Source: Sphingobacteriia bacterium 24-36-13
Lineage (GTDB): Bacteria > Bacteroidota > Bacteroidia > Chitinophagales > Chitinophagaceae
Assembly (NCBI GenBank): GCA_002281875.1
Contig: NCHN01000004.1
Span: 1 to 64,000 of the forward strand
Length of the DNA stretch: 64,000 bases
Direction of reading: 5' to 3'
Position numbers and translations under genes: made by a program. Positions 8,436 through 16,437 of the stretch are shown one piece after another; within the stretch, counting starts at the first letter, position 1; every line of letters begins with the position of its first letter. The notes beneath the pieces were generated by a model. It made no database searches, was not told the DNA's origin, and was given only the letters and a program-made list of their open reading frames with translations.

Positions 8436-9494
8436 ATGAGAACAAAAAGCAAAGCAATACTATATTGGTGGTGTCAAATGGGTGGCTGGTTGCTGTATGG
8501 CTTAACAATGGTGTTTTTTGCCTTTGTTTTCGACAGTAAAATCAACAGCATTTTCTATCCTAAGCTACTGGTAATCATCATTTCAGGTTTATTTTTTACC
8601 CATGTATTGAGGGAGCTAATCAAATTATTCCACTTACTTCCCCCAGATTTATCTAAAAAATGGGTACAGTTTACCGGGGTTTTAATGTTGATTTTGGTGC
8701 TTTTTAACTTAACCAACTCTGCCATTGCAGAATGGCTGCACTTATACAATCCCAAAACAAAGGTTTCTGTAGACAAAAGATTTTTAGTGAATCTGGTTTC
8801 AGATTCTCCTTTGATATTGGTTTGGGTGTCTATTTATTACCTCTGGCATTATATAGAACTAGGTACAAAAACCGAATTCCAAAAGATCAAATTAGAGAGT
8901 CTAGTGAAGGAAATGGAACTAAAAACCATTAAAAGCCATATCAATCCTCACTTTATATTCAACGCACTCAATAGCATTCGTGCGTTGGTAGATGAAAATC
9001 CAGAAAGAGCCAGAACAGCTATTACAGAATTGAGTAATTTGCTCAGAAGCAGTATGCAGGCAGAAAAACAAGAGACGGTTCCTTTTGAAAGAGAATTAAA
9101 TATTGTAAAAGACTATTTAGCTCTAGAACATATTCGTTTTGAAGACCGTTTGATGGTAGAGTATGATATTGATGAAGACACTTTAGATCAACCCATACCT
9201 CCGATGATGTTACAAACTTTGGTTGAAAATGCCATTAAACATGGTATTAGTAAAGCCAAAGAAGGGGGAACCATTAAAATAATATCCGATTTTAGGCAAT
9301 CCCATCATGAATTGATTGTGCAGAATTCAGGAACAATTTCCGAAATTGCTGACCCGGAAGGATTTGGATTACAAAGCACTAGAAGCAGATTGAAGTTATT
9401 ATTTGGAGACAAAGCAAGTTTTACCATTGAAGCAACAAAGAATAATATAGTTGAAGCAAAAATTATTATGCCAGTACAAGGTGTACCGGCTTAA
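8436..9494 (+). CDS. LytS-type sensor histidine kinase
   Basis: The 352-residue protein has four hydrophobic segments in the first 150 residues, a short coiled region, the His_kinase (PF06580) phospho-acceptor block SHINPHFIFNALNSIRAL and an HATPase domain with LVENAIKHGI and GFGLQSTRSRLKLLFG. It lacks a separate extracellular sensor domain, so the signal is probably sensed in the membrane. The LytTR response regulator gene follows 23 bases downstream, and the two should form one two-component system. Targets are unknown. Confidence 0.92.
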   Translation: MRTKSKAILYWWCQMGGWLLYGLTMVFFAFVFDSKINSIFYPKLLVIIISGLFFTHVLRELIKLFHLLPPDLSKKWVQFTGVLMLILVLFNLTNSAIAEWLHLYNPKTKVSVDKRFLVNLVSDSPLILVWVSIYYLWHYIELGTKTEFQKIKLESLVKEMELKTIKSHINPHFIFNALNSIRALVDENPERARTAITELSNLLRSSMQAEKQETVPFERELNIVKDYLALEHIRFEDRLMVEYDIDEDTLDQPIPPMMLQTLVENAIKHGISKAKEGGTIKIISDFRQSHHELIVQNSGTISEIADPEGFGLQSTRSRLKLLFGDKASFTIEATKNNIVEAKIIMPVQGVPA

Positions 9495-9517
9495 CCACAA
9501 TAATACAATCAGCAATT

Positions 9518-10249
9518 ATGGCAATTAAGGCAATTATTATTGATGATGAAAGGTTGGCAAGGAATGAACTGAAGAAGTTGTTGCAAGACCATGGAGATAT
9601 AGAAGTGATAGATGAAGCAGCCAATGTTGATGAGGGCATCGAAAAAATAGAAACCCTCAACCCTGATTTGATTTTTCTAGACATTCAAATGCCCGGTAAA
9701 ACTGGGTTCGACTTATTGGCCGAAGTAGAGAAGGCGCCTAAAGTAATATTTACAACTGCTTATGATGAATATGCCATTAAAGCATTTGAAGTAAATGCCT
9801 TAGACTATTTATTAAAACCGATAGAGCCTAAGCGTTTATCTGATGCTATTCAGAAATTGCAAGCAGAATTGTTCAAAGAAAAAATTGGTTTAAGTGGTAA
9901 CAATAGAGGTCCTTTAACAGAACAGGATCAAGTTTTTGTAAAAGATGGTGAACGCTGTTGGTTTGTGAAGCTGGGTGAAATCAGGTTGTTTGAAAGTGTG
10001 GGCAATTATGCCAAAGTATTTTTTGGAACGAATAAGCCGCTGATATTAAAATCGTTAAATGCCTTAGAAGAGCGCTTAGATGATCGAATGTTTTTTAGGG
10101 CCAACAGAAAACATATTATTAACCTAAGATGGATTGAAAAAATTGAACCTTATTTTAATGGGGGATTAATCCTCGATTTAAAAGGCGGGGAAAAGATTGA
10201 AGTGAGCCGTAGACAAACGGTGAAGTTTAAAGAAATGATGAGTTTATAA
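9518..10249 (+). CDS. LytTR-family response regulator
   Basis: The 243-residue protein has an N-terminal receiver domain with acidic residues IIDDE, the phospho-acceptor in LIFLDIQMPG (Asp about 54), TTAYDEYA and the invariant Lys in YLLKPIEPKR. A C-terminal LytTR DNA-binding domain spans about 145-243 (FVKDGERCWFVKLGEI ... FFRANRKHIINL). It is paired with the upstream LytS-type kinase. LytTR proteins bind pairs of short direct repeats; none was identified with confidence. Confidence 0.94.
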   Translation: MAIKAIIIDDERLARNELKKLLQDHGDIEVIDEAANVDEGIEKIETLNPDLIFLDIQMPGKTGFDLLAEVEKAPKVIFTTAYDEYAIKAFEVNALDYLLKPIEPKRLSDAIQKLQAELFKEKIGLSGNNRGPLTEQDQVFVKDGERCWFVKLGEIRLFESVGNYAKVFFGTNKPLILKSLNALEERLDDRMFFRANRKHIINLRWIEKIEPYFNGGLILDLKGGEKIEVSRRQTVKFKEMMSL

Positions 10250-10263
10250 TTTAATTGAAAATC

Positions 10264-11556
10264 ATGAAAAAGTTTTTTGTTTCCTTTTGTTTGTTGGGTT
10301 CAATGGTTGCTGTAAAAGCACAAGACTTACAAACCATTATTACAGATGCCGAAGTGCAAAGAGTGGTTGGTACATTGGCTTCTGATGAAATGGAAGGGAG
10401 AAGAACTTTTACTAAAGGAATAGAGAAGGCAGCTGCATTTATTGCTGCTGAATTTAAATCGTATGGTATTCAGCCATTAAAAGGCAGCAATCAATATTTG
10501 CAATCATTTGCAATGATCAGACCTAAGTTTATTAGTGCGTCTGGTATGCTAAATGAATCAGCTTTAGATACCAAACAAATTATTGCTGTTACTTGCAGTA
10601 AAGACTTACAGGTTACCGATAAATCGGGATATGAAGTGGCAGTGATTGCAAAGGGAGCTAATTTATTTGGAGAGGCACGCAAATACAGTGGACTCACTAA
10701 GAATACCATTGTATTAGTAGACACTTCTTTTACCAATAATTTCGGAAGATTGGCTCAACTAAAAGGAAATATGTTTTATTCCGATAAATCGGTTGTATTT
10801 ATTTTAACTCCTGAAACAGCTATCAAGAGCATTACCATTGATGCAAAACATGATATTCAAGAAATGCCGCTGGCTAATGTGGTGGGTATGATTCCAGGTA
10901 AAACTTTACCGAATGAATATGTAATTTTTTCTGGTCACTACGATCATTTAGGGATTAATACCAGAAATATGGTAAACAATGATTCTATCTATAATGGAGC
11001 CAATGATGACGCAGCAGGAACTACTGCAATGATGTTATTGGCTAAATATTATGCTGCAACCAAGAGCAATGATCGCACGTTGATTTTTGCTGCTTTTACT
11101 GCGGAAGAAGTAGGTGGATTTGGTGCTCAATATTTTTCTAAGCAATTCAATCCTTTGGATGTAAAAGCCATGTTCAATATTGAAATGATTGGTAGTGAAA
11201 GTAAATGGGGAAAGAACAGTGCTTTTATCACTGGGTATGAAAAAACAGATATGGGTAAATTGTTACAGTGAAATTTAGCAGGAACTAATTTTACTTTCTA
11301 TCCTGATCCATATACCAGTCAAAATTTATTTTATCGTTCTGATAATGCAACATTGGCAAGATTGGGTGTGCCAGCACATACTATTTCAACTACTAAAATA
11401 GATGTTGATCCTTACTACCATAAAGCATCGGATGAACTAAGTACCATCGATATTTCGAATATGACTCAGATCATCCGATCTATTGCTTTAAGTGCTAGAG
11501 GAATCATCAGTGGAAAAGAAACTCCCACAAGAGTTGATGCCAGCAGCTTAAGATAA
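10264..11556 (+). pseudogene. Peptidase family M28 interrupted by an in-frame TGA
   Basis: The frame encodes a 430-residue secreted zinc aminopeptidase (signal peptide MKKFFVSFCLLGSMVAVKAQ) but carries a TGA at 11269-11271, codon 336. Translation of the same frame continues with clear M28 sequence beyond it (NLAGTNFTFYPDPYTSQNLF). Predicted zinc and catalytic residues before the stop are H225 and D227 in SGHYDHLG, D248/D249, E281/E282 and E307. The expected last zinc ligand, H386 in DPYYHKASDE, lies after it. The truncated product should therefore be inactive. TGA is an ordinary stop here, as rbfA and the 23719 gene both end in it. A TTG nine bases upstream is a less likely start. A sequencing error is possible. 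Confidence 0.85.
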
Positions 11557-11566
11557 GTTGGTTTTT

Positions 11567-12055
11567 CTAGAAAGTATATCTTAAACTAAGTCCTCCATCC
11601 ATATAAAAATAGTTGCCTCCAAAGAAGTCAACAAATGGTTTAATATCCATACTGATATTGATAGGTGCTTTATTTAATTTAAAATCTAATCCAAGTATTC
11701 CATCAATACCTACTACTGTAGAAGAAGTATAGATTCTGCTGTCGTTATAATAGTATCTACCACCATCTTGAAAAAATCCAAGGTGACCACCAAAACCATA
11801 AAATATTTTTGCACTACCTGCTCCACCTAAGGGTGCATGCTTTTCATATAAGCCAGTTACAATAACACTCTGTCTTCCTAAACTAACTATTCCTTCCAAG
11901 GCGGTTGTTTGATTGGTAAAATGTTTTAATGTTAATCCGCTGGTTAAACCACCGAATCTTAAACCTAATCCGTTTTTGTAAGACTGTGCATTGGTAGTAG
12001 TATATATGCTAAGTGCGCATAAAATAGTAGCTACAATAAAAATGTTCTTTTTCAT
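11567..12055 (-). CDS. Small secreted, probable outer-membrane beta-barrel protein
   Basis: The 162-residue product has a clear signal peptide ending TTTNAQ at about residue 24. It then has alternating Gly/aromatic strands (GLGLRFGGLTSGLTLKHF, IFYGFGGHLGFF) and a terminal phenylalanine in LSLRYTF. That composition suggests an 8-strand outer-membrane barrel. The specific family is not recognised. It converges with the M28 pseudogene and is divergent from the ice-binding-domain gene. Confidence 0.7.
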   Translation of the reverse strand: MKKNIFIVATILCALSIYTTTNAQSYKNGLGLRFGGLTSGLTLKHFTNQTTALEGIVSLGRQSVIVTGLYEKHAPLGGAGSAKIFYGFGGHLGFFQDGGRYYYNDSRIYTSSTVVGIDGILGLDFKLNKAPINISMDIKPFVDFFGGNYFYMDGGLSLRYTF

Positions 12056-12124
12056 ATTTTTTTTTCTGATAATGCATGCAAGATTGGCTTTTTGTATTAG
12101 ATCAGCATTATACTATTCAACGTT

Positions 12125-12164
12125 TTAATTACATCATTCACATATCTGTGATTCATGTAATTAA
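12125..12164. repeat. 40-base imperfect palindrome in a divergent promoter region
   Basis: The outer arms TTAATTACAT and ATGTAATTAA are perfectly complementary over 10 bases. Inside them CACA and TGTG pair again around a TATC centre, with two mismatches between the blocks. It sits between the divergent small OMP gene and the ice-binding-domain gene and lacks a T-run. An operator for a dimeric regulator is more likely than a terminator. The inner TCACATATCTGTGA is itself a palindrome. Confidence 0.55.
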
Positions 12165-12230
12165 CAAGCTCAATTGTGTAAGTAGTTTGATTTTTATTAT
12201 TTGAACATTTGGATAATTAATTTTCAAACT

Positions 12231-14354
12231 ATGAAACACATTTCTACATTTTTACCGAAAAGACTAAAAGCACTCTTTAGTCCTACAATAAAGTTATTGT
12301 TGGTCGTCTTATTATTTAGCATAGGCTGCAAAAAAGGAGTGGAAGAAACAGGAACGATTGCTATTTGTCCTGAAGTTATTTCTACCGACCCGCTTGCTGG
12401 TGCAATTAATGTACCAACTATCAAAGTGATTGCAGCAACTTTTAATGAGCCAATGAATCCTGCTACTATTAATAATAGTACGTTTTTATTACAAGAAGGA
12501 ACCGTATTGGTTTCTGGAGCTGTTAGTTATACTGGCTCTACAGCTAGCTTTACTCCATCTGTACCACTTAAAAGTAATACAGTTTATACCGCTACTATTA
12601 CTACGGGTGCAAAAGACAACTTAAAAAGTTCAATGATTCAAAATTATGTTTGGTCCTTTAATACAGGAGCAGTACCTACTGTTGTTTCAACAGATCCAGT
12701 GAATGATGCAGCCAATGTTGCTTTAATAAAAAATGTTTCTGCAACATTTAGTACTGCAATGAATCCTGCAACTATAACTAGTAGTAGCTTTATATTAAAG
12801 CAAGGTGTTAATGTAATTGCAGGTGGTGTTACCTATAGTGGAACAACCGCAGTATTTACTCCTGTTGCTTCATTTTTAGAGAATACTGTTTACACGGCTA
12901 CTATTGTTAAAACATCTAAAGACTTAGCTGGTAATGCAATGGTTGCAGATTATACTTGGAGTTTTGCAACTGGAACTATCCCAATTGTTGTATCAACTAG
13001 CCCTGTTAATGGTGCAGCTGATGTGGTATTGAATAAAGTAGTTACTGCAAGCTTTAGTAAAGTGATGAATCCTGCAACAATGGATCGAACTACATTCCTT
13101 TTAAGCAATGGAACAACTCCTGTTTTGGGTGATGTTACGTATACGGGTAATACAGCTAGTTTTAAACCTGTTGTGAATTTATTGCCAAATACTTTATATA
13201 CAGGAACTATTACCACAGGTGTTCGTGATTCTTCAGGAAATGCATTAGCAAGTAACTATACATGGACTTTTAGAACAGGTGTATTATTGGATATCATTAA
13301 ACCCCTTGTTGTATCTACTGATCCTATCAATGGTGCGTTTAATGTTCCATTAAACAAAGTCATCACTGCTACATTTAGTGAGAACATGGATCTTAGTTCA
13401 ATTAACAATACAACTTTTCTTGTTAAAAACGGAACAGCTACTATTCCTGGTACTATAACTTATACTGGCAAAGTTGCAAGTTTTGTACCAACTGGTGGAT
13501 TGGCTTCTAACACTTTATACACTGGTACCATTACGATTGGTGCAAGAGATATTTCTGGTAATACATTGGCTAGTGATTACACTTGGACATTTACAACAAT
13601 TCCTCCTGTGGTCATTCCACCAGTAATTTCTCCTACATTAATTGTGTTTGGTGTGTTTGGCGGTAACGCTGGAATAACCAATCAAGGTTTAAATACAGTC
13701 ATCAATAATGGAGGCATCGGTACAACTGCAGCTTCTACTTTAATCACTGGTTTTCATGATATGATTACGGGTGATGTTTACACAGAAACGCCTTTGAATG
13801 TAGGAAGGGTTAATGGAAGAATTCATACAGCGCCTCCAGCGCCGGGTTCTGCAGCTTCTGCTATCATTGCAGCACAAGGTTTGGCTGATGCCAATGCATT
13901 GTATTTAAGCACAGCACCAGCTGCTAAACCAGGTGGAATAGATCCAGGTGCAGGAGAACTAGGTGGATTAACACTTGCTCCTGGTGTTTACAAATCTGCT
14001 AGTGGAACTTTTAAAATAAGCAATGGCAATTTAACATTGGATGCAAAGGGTGATCCAAATGCGGTATGGGTATTCCAAACTGCATCTGGCTTAACAGTAG
14101 GTATTGCAGGACCTACTGGTGCTAAATCGGTTATCATGATTAATGGTGGGCAACCTAAAAACGTGTTTTGGCATGTTGGAAGCGCAGCTACTATTAATGG
14201 TGCAGGTGGCGGAACAATGGTTGGAACAATCATTGCTTATGCTGGTGTTACTTTTTCTACACCAGGAAATGCAACCCAAACTATTTTAAATGGAAGAGCA
14301 CTCTCTTTAAATGCTTCTGTAACCATGGTTAATACCACTATTAATGTTCAATAA
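12231..14354 (+). CDS. Surface lipoprotein with four Big_5 repeats and a DUF3494 ice-binding domain
   Basis: The 707-residue product has a long signal sequence with lipobox FSIGC (C33). Four Ig-like Big_5 repeats of about 100 residues follow (about 43-146, 147-248, 249-350, 351-457), each with V.STDP.NGA...V and ending YTW(S/T)F.TG. The C-terminal 240 residues form a DUF3494/ice-binding-like beta-solenoid domain, with GVFGGNAGITNQG, LAPGVYKS, WVFQTASGLTVG and FWHVGSAATING. Some family members bind ice; others are adhesins of unknown ligand. ATG 12231 is preferred over TTG 12201 because it gives a standard signal peptide. An OmpA-like gene follows 31 bases downstream. Confidence 0.9.
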   Translation: MKHISTFLPKRLKALFSPTIKLLLVVLLFSIGCKKGVEETGTIAICPEVISTDPLAGAINVPTIKVIAATFNEPMNPATINNSTFLLQEGTVLVSGAVSYTGSTASFTPSVPLKSNTVYTATITTGAKDNLKSSMIQNYVWSFNTGAVPTVVSTDPVNDAANVALIKNVSATFSTAMNPATITSSSFILKQGVNVIAGGVTYSGTTAVFTPVASFLENTVYTATIVKTSKDLAGNAMVADYTWSFATGTIPIVVSTSPVNGAADVVLNKVVTASFSKVMNPATMDRTTFLLSNGTTPVLGDVTYTGNTASFKPVVNLLPNTLYTGTITTGVRDSSGNALASNYTWTFRTGVLLDIIKPLVVSTDPINGAFNVPLNKVITATFSENMDLSSINNTTFLVKNGTATIPGTITYTGKVASFVPTGGLASNTLYTGTITIGARDISGNTLASDYTWTFTTIPPVVIPPVISPTLIVFGVFGGNAGITNQGLNTVINNGGIGTTAASTLITGFHDMITGDVYTETPLNVGRVNGRIHTAPPAPGSAASAIIAAQGLADANALYLSTAPAAKPGGIDPGAGELGGLTLAPGVYKSASGTFKISNGNLTLDAKGDPNAVWVFQTASGLTVGIAGPTGAKSVIMINGGQPKNVFWHVGSAATINGAGGGTMVGTIIAYAGVTFSTPGNATQTILNGRALSLNASVTMVNTTINVQ

Positions 14355-14385
14355 CCTATCTAACTTTTTATTTTAAATATATTTT

Positions 14386-16371
14386 ATGATACACTTCAAA
14401 AATAATCATTCAAAAACAGTCTTCTTGCTGTTTGGATTACTCATCAGCTTTACAGCATTATTTGCACAAACAGAACAAAGAGTACAACCAAAATGGTGGT
14501 TTGGATATTCTGTTGCAGCAAATATTAATCAATACAATGGAACAACCCAAATGTTGAATGCAAGTACAACAGTACCTACTGCATTTCATAAAGGCAAAAG
14601 CGTTCGTCCTTACGCTTCTTTCTTATTGGAGTATCGACCAAATAAAGTGGTAGGGTTTATGTTAAACCTAGCATATGATAATAGAAGTGCCCGATTTAAT
14701 CAAGTGATGGCACCATGTAATTGTCCTGCTGATTTATCTACCAATTTGAGTTATTTCTCTATTGAGCCTAGTTTGAGATTGGCGCCATTTTCCTCTGCAT
14801 TTTATTTATTTGCAGGTCCTACAATTGGTATCAATATCAATAAAGATTTTGTATATGTTCAAGACAAACAAGTAGACCAACGCGGAGACTTTAGTGATAT
14901 TAGAAAAACAATGCTCTCTGCACAAGCGGGTGCAGGTATTGATATCCCCTTGTCTAAAAAAAGCAATACGAGCCAAGTTACCTTATCTCCTTTTGCCTCT
15001 TTTCAAACAAATTTATTTCAAGCTCCTAGAACCGTTGAAACATGGGATATGTACACCATTAGAGCTGGCTTAGCTTTAAAGTTTGGAAAAGTTGCAGCAG
15101 CAGCTCCTCTAAAACAAACACCAGCAGCTCCTATTGAAACGGTAAGAGTTGTTACAGTAAAAGAACCCAATTTGCAGTTTTCTGTTAGAGCGCCAAAAAT
15201 TGTACCAGCAGAGAGACAAGTTAAAGAAATGTTTCCTTTGCGCAACTCAGTCTTCTTTAATATGGGTTCAAGCGAAATACCAAGCAGGTATATTCAGTTA
15301 GGAAAGAACGAGTCTATTAATTTTAAAGAATCAGAATTACAAGAACAACAACCTGCTAATTTAAATAAAGGAAGGTCTGCACGTCAACTAAATGTTTATT
15401 ATAATATTTTAAACATCATGGGCGATAGAATGCGTAACAACCCTAATACCAGTATTATGTTAACAGGGGCTTCAGATAATAATCCTACAGAAGGAAAATT
15501 GATGGCAGAAAATATTAAACAATATCTAGTAAATAACTATGATATAGATCCATCAAGAATCACCACTGATGGTAGAGATAAGCCAGTGATTCCTTCTGAA
15601 CAACCTGGAGGAACAAAGCAGCTAGATTTATTAAGAGAAGGAGATAGAAGAGTGGATATTACTAGTACATCTTCGGCTATGCTACTTGAAGTGGGTGGTG
15701 CAACTTCTCCATTTTTAAAGCCTGTACAAATTAAGACATACCAAGAAGACCCATTAGATACCCATGTTATTTTTACTAATAAAGGCGCAACAGAGTTGTT
15801 GAATTCTTGGAGGGTTGAATTGAAGGACGAATCTGGTGTAATTAAAAATTATGGTCCGTATTATTTAGATCAGGGTTCAGTTTCTGGAAAAACTGTTCTT
15901 GGAAATAGTGCATCTAAAAATTATCAAGTAACCATGTTTGGTACTACCAAGTCTGGTGATATAATTAAAAAAGAAAGCTCTGTAAGTGTTGCTAAATCTG
16001 AAAGTTTAAAACAAGAAGGATTACGTTACAGTATACTATTTGATTTTGATAAAGCAGATGCAATTGCTGCGTATGAAAAATTTCTTACAGAGGTAGTTGC
16101 TCCATTAATTCCTGATAATGGAACCGCAATCATTCACGGACATACAGATATTATTGGTGAAGAAAAATATAATCACCAACTATCTCATAATAGAGCAGAA
16201 ACCACTAAGGTGATTCTAGAGCGTGCAACCAATAGATTAGGTAAACGTGATGTGAAATTTGAAGCATATGGCTTTGGTGCAGAAGCAGCCAATGCGCCAT
16301 TTGAAAATAAATATCCTGAAGAGCGTTTCTATAATAGAACGGTTATCATAGATATTATCCCAGGTAATTAA
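14386..16371 (+). CDS. Outer-membrane beta-barrel protein with two OmpA-like domains
   Basis: The 661-residue product has a signal peptide (ending FALFAQ-like, about residue 27) and a beta-barrel-like region (about 30-235). It then has two OmpA-like segments. The first (about 335-425) reads TSIMLTGASDNN ... RITTDGRDKPVIPS ... EGDRRVDI. The second, C-terminal one (about 545-661) reads ILFDFDKADAIAAYE ... GHTDIIGEEKYNHQLSHNRAE ... YNRTVIIDI. OmpA domains usually bind peptidoglycan; in the first, several consensus residues are relaxed. It is probably co-transcribed with the ice-binding-domain lipoprotein and could anchor it to the envelope (inference). Confidence 0.85.
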   Translation: MIHFKNNHSKTVFLLFGLLISFTALFAQTEQRVQPKWWFGYSVAANINQYNGTTQMLNASTTVPTAFHKGKSVRPYASFLLEYRPNKVVGFMLNLAYDNRSARFNQVMAPCNCPADLSTNLSYFSIEPSLRLAPFSSAFYLFAGPTIGININKDFVYVQDKQVDQRGDFSDIRKTMLSAQAGAGIDIPLSKKSNTSQVTLSPFASFQTNLFQAPRTVETWDMYTIRAGLALKFGKVAAAAPLKQTPAAPIETVRVVTVKEPNLQFSVRAPKIVPAERQVKEMFPLRNSVFFNMGSSEIPSRYIQLGKNESINFKESELQEQQPANLNKGRSARQLNVYYNILNIMGDRMRNNPNTSIMLTGASDNNPTEGKLMAENIKQYLVNNYDIDPSRITTDGRDKPVIPSEQPGGTKQLDLLREGDRRVDITSTSSAMLLEVGGATSPFLKPVQIKTYQEDPLDTHVIFTNKGATELLNSWRVELKDESGVIKNYGPYYLDQGSVSGKTVLGNSASKNYQVTMFGTTKSGDIIKKESSVSVAKSESLKQEGLRYSILFDFDKADAIAAYEKFLTEVVAPLIPDNGTAIIHGHTDIIGEEKYNHQLSHNRAETTKVILERATNRLGKRDVKFEAYGFGAEAANAPFENKYPEERFYNRTVIIDIIPGN

Positions 16372-16403
16372 AAATTGTTTAGCACAGTTTGTTGATTGAG
16401 GGC

Positions 16404-16437
16404 ACCCTTGTTACACGTTGTAGCAAGGGTTTTTTTA
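16404..16437 (+). terminator. Terminator after the OmpA-like gene
   Basis: A 12-bp stem (ACCCTTGTTACA / TGTAGCAAGGGT, one G-T wobble) with a three-base CGT loop is followed by TTTTTTATTT. It lies in the convergent gap and overlaps the stop codon of the P-type ATPase gene on the other strand by a few bases. Confidence 0.88.

Noticed and set aside
11269-11271. TGA recoding (for example selenocysteine) in the M28 peptidase
   Set aside because: M28 enzymes have no selenocysteine position here, no SECIS-like hairpin was seen, and other genes in the window end in TGA.
12201-12230. TTG 12201 as start of the ice-binding lipoprotein
   Set aside because: It adds ten residues before an ordinary signal peptide, while ATG 12231 lies 20 bases after an AACATTTG element.
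12950-13216. Antisense frames within the Big_5 repeats
   Set aside because: They arise from the repetitive composition of the gene on the other strand and have no start context or recognisable domain.
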